Counted from the stretch's first letter, positions 21,954 to 29,654 are shown. The stretch is 42,349 bases of DNA from Marinobacter adhaerens HP15 (GCF_000166295.1 NC_017508.1:1-42349); one strand, 5' to 3'. Made by a program: numbers and translations. Notes: generated by a model not told the origin, from the letters alone.

Positions 21954-24900
21954 ATGGCTGCCGAGAAAAAACCATTTCACGAAACAGTAGCGGAAAACCT
22001 GATTGAACAACTCAAAGCAGGCACCGCACCTTGGCAAAAACCTTGGGAACCTGGTTCCCAAGGCTTCATGCCGATGAACCCAACGACCGGCAAGCGTTAT
22101 AAAGGCGTTAACGCCATTCACCTCATGGCCCAGGGGCGCGGTGATAATCGTTGGCTGACTTACAAGCAAGCGAAGGCTGCCGGTGCTCAGGTACGCAAAG
22201 GCGAGAAAGGGACGCCGGTTCAGTATTGGAAGTTTTCCGAGGAACAAAACAAGCTCGATGACAACGGCAAGCCTGTCCTAGATGGACAAGGCAAGCCGGT
22301 GAAAGAAACCGTCATGTTAGAGCGCCCCCGCGTGTTCTTTGCCACCGTTTTCAACGGCGAGCAAATAGACGGTATGCCCCCACTGGAGCAGAAAGAGAAA
22401 ACGCAGACCTGGGACGCAGTAGAGAGAGCCGAACATATATTGAAGGCGTCAGGCGCTGATATTCGTCACGGCGAGCATGACCGGGCTTTCTATCGTCCTG
22501 CGACCGATAGCATACACCTGCCAGATAAAGAGCAGTTCCCGACCGCAGATAACTACTATGCAACCGCGTTGCATGAGCTGGGACACTGGACCGGCCACAG
22601 CTCACGGCTTGACCGAGATATGGCCCATCCTTTCGGATCGGAAGGGTACGCCAAGGAAGAGCTAAAGGCTGAGTGTTTTAGCCTGATCATGGGGGACGAG
22701 CTGGGAATTGGTCACGATCCAGAACAGCACGCCGCTTATGTAGGTTCCTGGATTAAGGCGCTCCAGGATGACCCGCTGGAGATTTTCCGCGCAACGTCTG
22801 ATGCAGAGAAAATGTCGAACTACGTTTTGGCATTTGAACAAAAGCTAGTCCAGGAGCAAGACCAGGCCCAAACGCAGAAGCTGGAGGCCGCCCCGGAACA
22901 AACACAGGAGGCCGGGATGCAATTACCCACCAACAACCAACAGATGCGCGATCAGTTGCTTTCCGCGCTATCACAAGAAGATTCTCAGGCAATCAACCAG
23001 GTTGCTAACGAACGTCGCCGCCTAGCTGCCGGAGAAACGGACGCCCAGGCATTTGAAGAAACAGCCCGGCAGGTACTCGGCTTTGACTTACCGGCAGACT
23101 GGAACGGAGCTGTTCAAGTTCAAGGTAACGTGGTCATCGAGGATGGCGGGGAACAGTTCGTAGAACCCGCGCACGCGGTTGGCCGTGAACCCGAGTTTTG
23201 GGGCGTTTATGCCCAGCATGAAAACGGGATGCACCAATGGGTTGCGGATCTCAACAGCCAGAACCAAGCCGACGAGCTGGCGAACCTGCTAGGGCTGGTT
23301 GATGCACTGTCCGAAACCAACGAGCACGAACAGGCGGCCAAGCTGTCCAGGGTGAATGAAATTCGCGTGCGCCTGGACCCGAACAGCACGGACGACGACA
23401 TTTCAGCGGCTAAAGAAGCTCGCAAGACCGCAGAAGCAACGGCCACGCTCAATGACAGCGATATGCAGCGCCGTATTGCCGAACACGAACGGCAGCAGGC
23501 CCAGCAGGTGAAGGACAGCCAGCAGGCTCAGGCAGAGCCAGAGAAGCAGGAGCGAACCTATATTAATGTCCCATACCGCGAGAAGGACGAAGCAAAGGGC
23601 CTCGGAGCACGCTGGGACCGTCAACAACAGTCCTGGTTTGTTCCGCCTGGCGTAGACACTGCCCCCTTTGCCAAATGGTCCCAGGGGGCCGCTCAGGAAG
23701 CCACGGCGCAACAACGCCCGCAGCAGGAACAAGGCCAGACTCAAACCGCAGGACAGCAAAAGCAATACCTGGCTGTGCCGTATGGTGAGCGCGGCGCGGC
23801 GAAGGCAGCCGGGGCACAGTGGGATAAAGCGGCCAAGTCTTGGTATGTCGGCCCTAAAGGCGATATGGAACGCCTAAGCCGCTGGATGCCTGATAACGTC
23901 AAGAGCCAACAAGGCCCGGCCATGTCACCCCGTGAAGAGTTTGCGGAAGCCATGAAGTCATTGGGCTGTGTTGTCAGTGGTGATCATCCAATCATGGACG
24001 GTAAAAAACACCGGGTATCTGTAGAAGGAGACAAGAAAGGCGAGCGAGCTGGTTTCTATGTCGGCCATCTTGACGGCCACCCTGCCGGTTACATTTCCAA
24101 CAACCGTACAGGCGTTGATATGAAATGGAAGTCTAAGGGGTATTCGCTCGATCCAGCAGAGAAAGCCAAGCTCCAGGCCGAAGCAGCCGAGAAGCTGGCA
24201 GCCAGAGCGGCAGAGCTGGAGCAGGCCCAGGAAGCGACAGCGGAGCGCGTCAGCAAGCAGACGGCCAACTTGATGCCAGCCACCGAACAGACGCCGTACA
24301 TGCAAAATAAGGGCATCCAGCCCCATCCTGGCGTTCTAACCGATGCCGAAGGCAAAAAGACCTACATTCCGGCGCACGACGAGAACGGCAAACAGTGGAC
24401 CATGCAATATATCCAGGAGGACGGCACCAAGCGTTTCGCCAAGGATTCACGCAAGGAAGGTTGTTTTCATATCGTCGGCGGCGATATGAAGTCCTTGGAA
24501 GCTGCTCCGGCCCTGGTCCTTCAGGAAGGCTATGCGACCGCCGCGACCAATGCCGAGGCATTGGGGTTTGCTACCGTGGCCGCGTTCGATTCCGGCAACC
24601 TTCCCAATGTAGCGAAGGCCCTGCATGACAAGTTCCCTGACAAGCCTGTTGTGGTCCTTGGTGACGATGATCGACACCAGGAGCTGACCCAAGGAACGAA
24701 CCCAGGCAAGACGAAAGCACAGGAAGCGGCCAAAGTGGTCGGCGGTAAGGCAGCCTTCCCGGTTTTTGCTCCAGGAGAGGCAGAGTATCCGGCTGGCGTT
24801 GCCCCGATCACTCCCCAAAGCTACCGGGAACACTTGCGAGCATCTAAGGCCCTGGAGACGGCCCCGGAAGAGCGCAAGGCAGACCTACAGAAAGCCTTGC

Positions 24901-25115
24901 TCAGCAAGGAACAGTTGGCAGCCTTGGATCACATGAAGAAGCACACCGACTTCAACGACCTGGCTACCAAGAGCAGCCTTGGCCGTGAAGGAGTTGAACG
25001 CCAGGTAAGGGCTACCGTTGGCAAAGCTGTCCAAGAAGCGGAACGAAAGCGTGAGCAGAAACAGGCAGAGCAACAAGTTCATAAACAAAAGCGGTCGGCC
25101 CGTATTGGTTATTAA
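21954..25115 (+). CDS. traC: TraC, DNA primase with ArdC-like N-terminal domain
   Basis: 1053 residues, near the RK2 TraC1 length. Residues about 1-290 form an ArdC-like antirestriction/ssDNA-binding domain with metallopeptidase motif HELGHWTGHSSRL (HELGH at 207-211). Two repeated modules follow at about 533-577 and 604-645 (INVPYREKDEAKGLGARWD and LAVPYGERGAAKAAGAQWD). The primase part contains EGYAT at 858-862 and VVLGDDDRHQE, essential for primer synthesis in RK2. TraC is sent to the recipient, where it primes the complementary strand and may block restriction. An internal start giving a shorter form is known in RK2 but I cannot place it here. Confidence 0.95.
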   Translation: MAAEKKPFHETVAENLIEQLKAGTAPWQKPWEPGSQGFMPMNPTTGKRYKGVNAIHLMAQGRGDNRWLTYKQAKAAGAQVRKGEKGTPVQYWKFSEEQNKLDDNGKPVLDGQGKPVKETVMLERPRVFFATVFNGEQIDGMPPLEQKEKTQTWDAVERAEHILKASGADIRHGEHDRAFYRPATDSIHLPDKEQFPTADNYYATALHELGHWTGHSSRLDRDMAHPFGSEGYAKEELKAECFSLIMGDELGIGHDPEQHAAYVGSWIKALQDDPLEIFRATSDAEKMSNYVLAFEQKLVQEQDQAQTQKLEAAPEQTQEAGMQLPTNNQQMRDQLLSALSQEDSQAINQVANERRRLAAGETDAQAFEETARQVLGFDLPADWNGAVQVQGNVVIEDGGEQFVEPAHAVGREPEFWGVYAQHENGMHQWVADLNSQNQADELANLLGLVDALSETNEHEQAAKLSRVNEIRVRLDPNSTDDDISAAKEARKTAEATATLNDSDMQRRIAEHERQQAQQVKDSQQAQAEPEKQERTYINVPYREKDEAKGLGARWDRQQQSWFVPPGVDTAPFAKWSQGAAQEATAQQRPQQEQGQTQTAGQQKQYLAVPYGERGAAKAAGAQWDKAAKSWYVGPKGDMERLSRWMPDNVKSQQGPAMSPREEFAEAMKSLGCVVSGDHPIMDGKKHRVSVEGDKKGERAGFYVGHLDGHPAGYISNNRTGVDMKWKSKGYSLDPAEKAKLQAEAAEKLAARAAELEQAQEATAERVSKQTANLMPATEQTPYMQNKGIQPHPGVLTDAEGKKTYIPAHDENGKQWTMQYIQEDGTKRFAKDSRKEGCFHIVGGDMKSLEAAPALVLQEGYATAATNAEALGFATVAAFDSGNLPNVAKALHDKFPDKPVVVLGDDDRHQELTQGTNPGKTKAQEAAKVVGGKAAFPVFAPGEAEYPAGVAPITPQSYREHLRASKALETAPEERKADLQKALLSKEQLAALDHMKKHTDFNDLATKSSLGREGVERQVRATVGKAVQEAERKREQKQAEQQVHKQKRSARIGY

Positions 25116-25130
25116 GAGAGGTAGTGACAT

Positions 25131-25385
25131 ATGAGCGATTGGGATTATTTACATGACATGAGGGCGGAAGGGTATGGCGAGGAAGCAATATCAGAGGCAG
25201 CAGCGACTGGGGTGGCCCCGTGGCATTACTCGCATATAAATGAAAACGAGCTGCGACAGGATATTGATTTGCTAAAAATGTCTCTAAAAAATCGAGACAT
25301 TACGCGCAAAGAGTTTGCCGCACAGATGAAGGAATGTAGAAAACGCAAAAAAGAGCTTAAAACTTATATTAATGGAGGGGTATAG
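25131..25385 (+). CDS. Hypothetical protein after traC
   Basis: 84 residues, starting at ATG 25131 after AGAGAGGTAGTGACAT. It occupies the place of traB/traA in RK2 but I see no similarity. The N-terminal half has a possible small helical domain (MRAEGYGEEAISEAAATGV). Residues about 44-78 resemble a short helical hairpin of charged residues (LKMSLKNRDITRKEFAAQMK). It is separated from traC by 15 bp and from the next small gene by none (TAG then ATG), so all three are in one transcript. Confidence 0.75.
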   Translation: MSDWDYLHDMRAEGYGEEAISEAAATGVAPWHYSHINENELRQDIDLLKMSLKNRDITRKEFAAQMKECRKRKKELKTYINGGV

Positions 25386-25562
25386 ATGCGATACGAAATA
25401 CGATCATCGAGAGCGGCCAAGCCAATCGACTCAGCAGTTAAAAAGGATGGGGAGTGGATAGGCTTATTTTCGGGGCAGTCCCTGAAAGAGATTCAGAAGG
25501 ATTACCCGGATGCCAAAGTTGTCGATACCGTGCAGAACAGGACGAAGAGCCGGAGCCGGTAA
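25386..25562 (+). CDS. Hypothetical 58-residue basic protein
   Basis: A short frame from ATG 25386 to TAA 25562, encoding 58 residues (MRYEIRSSRAAKPIDSAVKK at the start, ending NRTKSRSR). AATGGAGGGGTATAG before it is a strong ribosome site. The middle (EWIGLFSGQSLKEIQKDYP) suggests a small beta-helix fold. It is the last gene of the rightward tra transcript, immediately before the terminator at 25564-25592. Confidence 0.7.
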   Translation: MRYEIRSSRAAKPIDSAVKKDGEWIGLFSGQSLKEIQKDYPDAKVVDTVQNRTKSRSR

Positions 25563-25563
25563 C

Positions 25564-25592
25564 AAAAAGCCCCGCCTAGTGCGGGGCTTTTT
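25564..25592. terminator. Bidirectional terminator at the end of Tra1
   Basis: AAAAAGCCCCGC (25564-25575), loop CTAGT, GCGGGGCTTTTT (25581-25592). A perfect 12-bp stem serves the tra operon on plus and the exonuclease gene on minus. Confidence 0.95.
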
Positions 25593-26452
25593 CATTCTTC
25601 CAGGGCGGCCAGCTCGGTTTCCAGGTCACGCCTGATACTTCCGATCGCTTGCACCAGGTCAACCGTAGCTAAAGTGTCTGCAACAGCCCCATGAGCTGCC
25701 CCCCGCCAAGTTACCCCGGCAAAATCTACCGCATCAGCCAAAGAGATTGAACCATGCCGGTTAGTCGGTCCAAACGCATCGGCAGCCAGATACATCGCAC
25801 AATGCGTTTTTAGTTCGCTAACCCATTCGACCGGCTCACCATAAGCAGCAGCCGTTTGCCGGAACATGCGCGTATCAAAATCAGCATTGAAGATAACCAG
25901 AGCGCGACCACAGAGGATTTTTCGCACCTGGTCCGATACTTCCGGCCAGGTTGGTGCGTTCGCTAGAAATTCAATTGTTAGGCCGTGTACGTCCTCGGCT
26001 TCCGGGTCTATCGACACAGATGGCCGCAATTTCGTTTCAAGCAAAATGGTTCCCTGGGCGTCGCTGATAGCCAGCTCAATGATTTGCGCCTGGTCATCGA
26101 GGCCGGTTGTCTCGGTGTCCAGGAAAAGCGGGTTTTCATCAAGCCACCGTACCGCCTTGCTGGAGGTTTTTGCTTCCTTGCTGTTCAGCTTCGCTTTGAC
26201 GGCCAGAATCGCCCTAGCACGCTTTTGCTTTTCGCTCGGCGGCTTGGTGCTACGTGCCTTCATGGGAACGCAATCGGATATTTTATAAACCCCAAACTTG
26301 CCGCCGTAACCGTTCTTATAGAACGTGACAGGCTCGGCGTCGGGCTTGGGTTTCATTCTAAATTCGTCTCGAAGGCGGCCTTTTGAAAAGCATTGATCTT
26401 TTTCGAGGGCTTCGGCCCTGGCCGCTTCCAGCTCTTCCATGCTTTTGTCCAT
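25592..26452 (-). CDS. DEDDh 3'-5' exonuclease (DnaQ-like)
   Basis: 286 residues. Residues 108-270 are a DnaQ/RNase T-type exonuclease with all catalytic residues: Asp112 and Glu114 in LDTETTGLDD, Asp191 in NADFDTRMF, His254 and Asp259 in HGAVADTLATVD. The first 100 residues are a basic, unrecognised domain with FYKNGYGGKFGVYKISDC. It is not part of the classic IncP-1 backbone. It follows the lipoprotein gene by 13 bp on the same strand. It might trim DNA ends or RNA, act in replication fidelity, or act against other DNA; nothing here decides. The start at 26452 has a weak ribosome site; 26440 is possible. Confidence 0.88.
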   Translation of the reverse strand: MDKSMEELEAARAEALEKDQCFSKGRLRDEFRMKPKPDAEPVTFYKNGYGGKFGVYKISDCVPMKARSTKPPSEKQKRARAILAVKAKLNSKEAKTSSKAVRWLDENPLFLDTETTGLDDQAQIIELAISDAQGTILLETKLRPSVSIDPEAEDVHGLTIEFLANAPTWPEVSDQVRKILCGRALVIFNADFDTRMFRQTAAAYGEPVEWVSELKTHCAMYLAADAFGPTNRHGSISLADAVDFAGVTWRGAAHGAVADTLATVDLVQAIGSIRRDLETELAALEE

Positions 26453-26465
26453 AGACTTAACTCAT

Positions 26466-26819
26466 TTACTCACAACGACCGGCAGCTTTCAGGAGCGCAT
26501 TACACTCGCCCTGGCTTTCTTCCGTTGTTGGTTTAGGAGTAGTTTGCGGCCCCATTTTTTTACAAATAGCGTCCGATTTCACAGCAATTACCGTTGTGTA
26601 GTAACAGCTATATTGCGAGCCGTTTGCATCGGCATCGAACGTGATTTTCTCAAGGCCAGACTGTACGTTGCTGATTGAAATGTTGCTTGGTTGAGTACCG
26701 ATAGCAAACGCTGCTTTTTCTTGCAGGCTTTCATCACTGGCAACCTGTTTTTCAATTATCCCACAGCCAGACAATACGGTTAGAGCAACAGAGCAAGCGG
26801 CGACAAATTTCAATTTCAT
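26466..26819 (-). CDS. Putative lipoprotein, accessory
   Basis: 117 residues. The N-terminus is a lipoprotein signal, MKLKFVAACSVALTVLSGCG, with the lipidated Cys19. The rest (SNISISNVQSGLEKITFDAD, then SQYSCYYTTVIAVKSDAIC) looks like a small beta domain with two cysteines that may pair. Ribosome site AAAGGAAGCC precedes ATG 26819. It starts the two-gene minus-strand unit with the exonuclease and is divergent from the recombinase unit across the repeat-rich spacer. Function unknown; surface exclusion or phage exclusion would be guesses. Confidence 0.8.
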   Translation of the reverse strand: MKLKFVAACSVALTVLSGCGIIEKQVASDESLQEKAAFAIGTQPSNISISNVQSGLEKITFDADANGSQYSCYYTTVIAVKSDAICKKMGPQTTPKPTTEESQGECNALLKAAGRCE

Positions 26820-26843
26820 AAAATGGCTTCCTTTCTTTTGGTT

Positions 26844-26963
26844 AATTTGGGTTGGCTAAAAAATACTAGCCAAATAGAGTTGCTGATTGTCTATATTGGC
26901 CCATCGGTCTATAATAGTCAAATAGAGTATACCCAAATTGACCATATCGGGAGCACAAGAAAA
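26844..26963. promoter_or_regulatory. Repeat-rich divergent spacer, possible recombinase res/operator region
   Basis: The spacer between the lipoprotein and recombinase units is A+T-rich and ordered. AATTTGGGT (26844-26852) and ACCCAAATT (26931-26939) are inverted. ATACTAGCCAAATAGAG (26863-26879) and ATAATAGTCAAATAGAG (26911-26927) are direct repeats, 15 of 17 identical, 48 bp apart. GTCTATA occurs twice. A plus promoter is possible at TTGTCT (26888-26893) and TATAAT (26910-26915). Such layout next to a resolvase gene suggests a res site with autoregulation; this is inference. Confidence 0.5.
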
Positions 26964-27095
26964 ATGGAACGCACAGAACTGGAAGCAATGGCAAAAGAAG
27001 CGTGCCCGGCCAGCCTTTGGTATGAGCTAATGGATTGCCTGGACGAAACACCAGACCAGGACTTGATTAACTTGATTGCAGAGAACCAGGAGTGA
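26964..27095 (+). CDS. Hypothetical 43-residue protein coupled to the recombinase
   Basis: A 43-residue acidic, probably helical protein (MERTELEAMAKEACPASLWY, then DLINLIAENQE). The ATG at 26964 lacks a strong ribosome site (GGGAG lies 12 bases before). Its stop overlaps the GTG start of the recombinase (GTGA at 27092-27095), so translation looks coupled. I do not recognise it; it may be a leader peptide or a small modulator of the recombinase. Confidence 0.55.
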   Translation: MERTELEAMAKEACPASLWYELMDCLDETPDQDLINLIAENQE

Positions 27096-27727
27096 AAAAG
27101 AGCGTGACACAGAATGCCCGAATTTACTTGCGAGTCAGTAGCGACTCGCAAGACCTGGAACGCCAGGAAGGGGTTATTCAGGCCGCTAAGGCTGCCGGTT
27201 ACTACGTGGCCGGTGTGTATCGAGAGAGAGCGTCAGGGGCGCGAGCAGATCGCCCCGAACTGCTGCGCATGATCGAGGACTTGCAACCTGGGGACGTGGT
27301 GATTGCGGAAAAGATTGACCGAATCAGCCGCCTACCACTGCCAGAAGCTGAACGCCTGATTGCTACGATAAAAGGTAAAGGGGCCATGCTGGCCGTTCCT
27401 GGTATTGTCGATCTATCCGACCTTGTAGCCGGTGCAGAAGGTGTTTCCAAGGTCGTCCTGGAGGCCGTTCAGGAATTGCTTTTAAAACTATCCTTGCAGA
27501 TGGCCCGCGATGATTATGAGGACCGCAGGGAACGCCAGAAGCAGGGTATTAGCCAGGCTAAAAAAAGAGGTAAATACAAGGGCCGGAAACCTGATGAAAA
27601 AAGGAATGAGCTTATTGTTAAGCTACGGCCAAATCATACAATTGCGGAAACTGCACGGCTGGCCGGTTGCAGTGAAAGCCAGGTTAAACTTGTTTGGGCA
27701 AAACACCAGAAGGAAAAGGACCAATAA
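27092..27727 (+). CDS. Serine recombinase (resolvase family)
   Basis: 211 residues from a GTG start overlapping the upstream stop, with CCAGG-AG ahead. The catalytic domain begins IYLRVSSDSQDLERQ with nucleophile Ser16. The family motifs GVYRERASGARADRPEL and VIAEKIDRISRLPL follow, then a long E helix, and a C-terminal helix-turn-helix (TIAETARLAGCSESQVKLVW). The length is that of a small resolvase/invertase. It probably resolves plasmid multimers at the adjacent repeat region, a job done by ParA in RK2. No transposase or inverted ends suggest it is not part of an intact transposon. Confidence 0.9.
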   Translation: MKKSVTQNARIYLRVSSDSQDLERQEGVIQAAKAAGYYVAGVYRERASGARADRPELLRMIEDLQPGDVVIAEKIDRISRLPLPEAERLIATIKGKGAMLAVPGIVDLSDLVAGAEGVSKVVLEAVQELLLKLSLQMARDDYEDRRERQKQGISQAKKRGKYKGRKPDEKRNELIVKLRPNHTIAETARLAGCSESQVKLVWAKHQKEKDQ

Positions 27728-27728
27728 A

Positions 27729-27753
27729 AAAGCCCCGCGAAGGGGCTTTATTC
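27729..27753. terminator. Bidirectional terminator, recombinase / long trb transcript
   Basis: AAAGCCCC (27729-27736), loop GCGAA, GGGGCTTT (27742-27749). It stops the recombinase on plus, and on minus it overlaps the stop of the helix-turn-helix gene that ends the trb train. Confidence 0.9.
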
Positions 27754-28131
27754 AAACGTGCCATCGGAATTAAAGGTGACGCGGTAACGCTTAAATAATT
27801 CCATTACTTTGTCCATGTTTCCTTTGCGCAAGGTTGAATTTCCTAGTTCAAACTCACGGATAGCCGTTTTACTTACGTTAGATTGAGCGCAGAACACATC
27901 CCGCGTTAACCCAAGGTATTCCCGAGCATGGCGGCACTGCAAACCAGTTATTTCCAATGCAGGCTTGTTGTACCCTTGGTTTTTCAGGGTTAAGCCTAGT
28001 TCGTGTGCCCACGTCGCAGCCGTGGGGTATGTGATATTGAGGCGTTCAGCCATGCCGGAAAGGCTCCCGGCTTCCTCATAAGCATTTTTAATCTCGTTAT
28101 CGGTGAACTGGCATCGCTTTGTTATCGGCAT
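27748..28131 (-). CDS. Double helix-turn-helix regulator
   Basis: 127 residues with two DNA-binding-like parts. Residues about 10-50 (FTDNEIKNAYEEAGSLSGMA then LNITYPTAATWAHELGL) look like a homeodomain-like or MerR-like helix-turn-helix. Residues about 64-115 (CRHAREYLGLTRDVFCAQSN, VSKTAIREFELGNSTLRKGN) are an XRE/Cro-type domain. It is the last gene of the leftward train beginning with trbB, 7 bp after the preceding gene, so it would be made only when the transfer operon is on. Its operator is unknown. Confidence 0.8.
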   Translation of the reverse strand: MPITKRCQFTDNEIKNAYEEAGSLSGMAERLNITYPTAATWAHELGLTLKNQGYNKPALEITGLQCRHAREYLGLTRDVFCAQSNVSKTAIREFELGNSTLRKGNMDKVMELFKRYRVTFNSDGTFE

Positions 28132-28137
28132 CCTGGA

Positions 28138-28644
28138 CTAATTGGCCTTGTTGTCGATTTTAGTGGCACCTTCGGCAAGTCTTGCCGTACCAAGTACCCG
28201 AACGTCTGCGATACGAAGCGGGCGCGAGAAGAAGAAAGAAAACACAACGCCAAACACCACCGCTACCAGGTAGCAGGTTAGCATTACTTTGACTAACTGA
28301 CCGGCAAGCAGATCGACCGGCACCGCCTCTGTTACTACATTAGTGCAAGTGGTCGGCGCAGGCATGGTGTCAGTTGATGCAGTGGGCTTGTCATCGGCGC
28401 AGGATTCCAGGTTGATATAACCCTGCTGGGCAGGGCCAAGATCAACCAGGCTTACTACCGTTTCAATAACCGATTTACTTGATTGATGAAAGCCGCCATT
28501 TATGGCAATGGACGCCAGGGCAAAAATAAATAAAACCGCTGCCGGGCGAACAATGGCAAATTTCATAAATAGTGCAACCAGGTCATAAATACGGCCATTG
28601 ATTGCAGCGCCGATTTGTATTGCCTGGTTTAATTTGTCATTCAT
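28138..28644 (-). CDS. Hypothetical membrane protein, 168 residues
   Basis: A likely inner-membrane protein. One hydrophobic segment lies near residues 32-49 (RPAAVLFIFALASIAINGG) and a second near 121-141 (KVMLTCYLVAVVFGVVFSFF). The roughly 70 residues between them should be periplasmic and contain two cysteines (ESCADD and PTTCTN) that could form a disulfide. I do not recognise the family. It is in the extended trb train, with SD GGAGATAACACC before ATG 28644. A role at the mating interface or in exclusion is possible but unproven. Confidence 0.75.
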   Translation of the reverse strand: MNDKLNQAIQIGAAINGRIYDLVALFMKFAIVRPAAVLFIFALASIAINGGFHQSSKSVIETVVSLVDLGPAQQGYINLESCADDKPTASTDTMPAPTTCTNVVTEAVPVDLLAGQLVKVMLTCYLVAVVFGVVFSFFFSRPLRIADVRVLGTARLAEGATKIDNKAN

Positions 28645-28648
28645 GGTG

Positions 28649-28903
28649 TTATCTCCAGTCGATTCCTTTCTTTAAATCATTTAGCAAGCGGATATAAGAA
28701 GGGTCCAACAATTCCATAATAAAAGACTCACTCCAGCCAATTCGCTCAGCCTCGGCCATGTTTTTCCAGAGCCATCCAGTCAAGTGAAACCCTGGCGGGG
28801 TTTCACCGTGTGACTGCTGGAGTTGCTGACCTATTTTTTCATAGAGCGCAATTTGTTCTGGTGCGAGAGCGTTCCTTGTCTCTTCTGGCGTGGGTATTCT
28901 CAT
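28649..28903 (-). CDS. Hypothetical protein, 84 residues
   Basis: A soluble small protein starting MRIPTPEETRNALAPEQIAL with a Trp-rich centre (GFHLTGWLWKNMAEAERIGW). I do not recognise it. It sits 4 bp before the membrane-protein gene and 24 bp after the previous one on the minus strand, clearly within the same transcript. The ribosome site is AGGGGGCTGAT before ATG 28903. Confidence 0.72.
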   Translation of the reverse strand: MRIPTPEETRNALAPEQIALYEKIGQQLQQSHGETPPGFHLTGWLWKNMAEAERIGWSESFIMELLDPSYIRLLNDLKKGIDWR

Positions 28904-28927
28904 ATCAGCCCCCTATTCCCTGGTGTA

Positions 28928-29197
28928 TTACATTCGCATACCGCGCTTTTGCGGTTTGTCCTGGTTCAGCTTCTTATGCTGTGAAATCTCTTTTTCAGCC
29001 TCCCGAACTTTAGCCGCTAAAGCTGGGTGGTTTTCGCTTTCGTTCAGCTTCTTAATAACGGCCTCGGCCCGCTCAGTGTTGGGTTGGTCGCCATCGAGCT
29101 TTTTAGAGGCATCCTTTGCCATCCATCCGGGAATAACCCCGCCCTTTTGGTTGCTGACGATAGAAAGCAATTCTTTGGTCTGATTAAGTGCAGCCAT
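28928..29197 (-). CDS. Hypothetical charged helical protein, 89 residues
   Basis: The start at ATG 29197 (MAALNQTKELLSIVSNQKGG) is preferred over an upstream TTG because AAGGATTG lies before it. The body is helical and rich in Lys, Glu, Asn and Asp (AEAVIKKLNESENHPALAAK), with a basic end (KPQKRGMRM). No domain can be named. A perfect KorB operator (29009-29021) is inside the gene, translated in the AALAAK segment. Confidence 0.72.
   Translation of the reverse strand: MAALNQTKELLSIVSNQKGGVIPGWMAKDASKKLDGDQPNTERAEAVIKKLNESENHPALAAKVREAEKEISQHKKLNQDKPQKRGMRM
29009..29021. promoter_or_regulatory. KorB operator in the distal trb train
   Basis: Perfect TTTAGCCGCTAAA within the 89-residue gene beyond trbP, deep inside a transcript and without a recognisable promoter nearby. 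Confidence 0.88.
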
Positions 29198-29215
29198 GAT
29201 GTTCAATCCTTATTT

Positions 29216-29641
29216 TCAGTACATTGGAACGTAGATCATTTGAATGTCTACGCGCTGGTTTAAATACCGCCCCTCTGGCGTCCCGTTGTCGGCTATAAAG
29301 TCAGCCGCAGACACGTAGTTGATCATTATCTTGAGCGGTGAAACGCCATGAGCAACTAAGTAATCACGGGCTGATACGGCGCGAGCCAAAGCCAGCCTTT
29401 CATCCCTTTTACTTGGGCGGAGCGTGCTGGTTCGGCCATTGATAGTGACCAGGGATGCGTCCCTAGCCGCTTCCAGAAGAACGGCATTTGTTGGGCCTGG
29501 TTGAAAAGTGGTGCTGCTATTAGCAAAAGAAACAGAAACAGAGCTTGATACTGGTTCGCGGTAGTCGTTCGAGGCGGCTAGTGCCGATCCAGTGAAGGCT
29601 AAGCAGCCAATAGTTAGAAGTGTGCAAAATGACTTACGCAT
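29216..29641 (-). CDS. Exported OmpA-like protein
   Basis: 141 residues with a Sec signal (MRKSFCTLLTIGCLAFTGSA, cleavage likely after ALA). The mature part resembles a short OmpA-like periplasmic domain: TTFQPG near the start, then LVTINGRTSTLRPSKRDERL, ALARAVSARDYLVAHGVSP, and the closing NQRVDIQMIYV. These domains bind peptidoglycan, here in the cell envelope near the mating channel. It follows trbP by 13 bp. IncP-1 plasmids are reported to carry an outer-membrane-protein-like frame after trbP (upf30.5); whether this is the same gene needs alignment. Confidence 0.78.
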   Translation of the reverse strand: MRKSFCTLLTIGCLAFTGSALAASNDYREPVSSSVSVSFANSSTTFQPGPTNAVLLEAARDASLVTINGRTSTLRPSKRDERLALARAVSARDYLVAHGVSPLKIMINYVSAADFIADNGTPEGRYLNQRVDIQMIYVPMY

Positions 29642-29654
29642 GACTTACTCCAAA

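Noticed and set aside
23402..23414. A further KorB operator in traC
   Set aside because: TTCAGCGGCTAAA has one mismatch in a conserved arm position, so it is not counted among the perfect sites.
27092..27727. Serine recombinase as part of a transposon
   Set aside because: No transposase gene, no terminal inverted repeats and no target duplication were seen around 25564-27753; a resident multimer-resolution function fits better.
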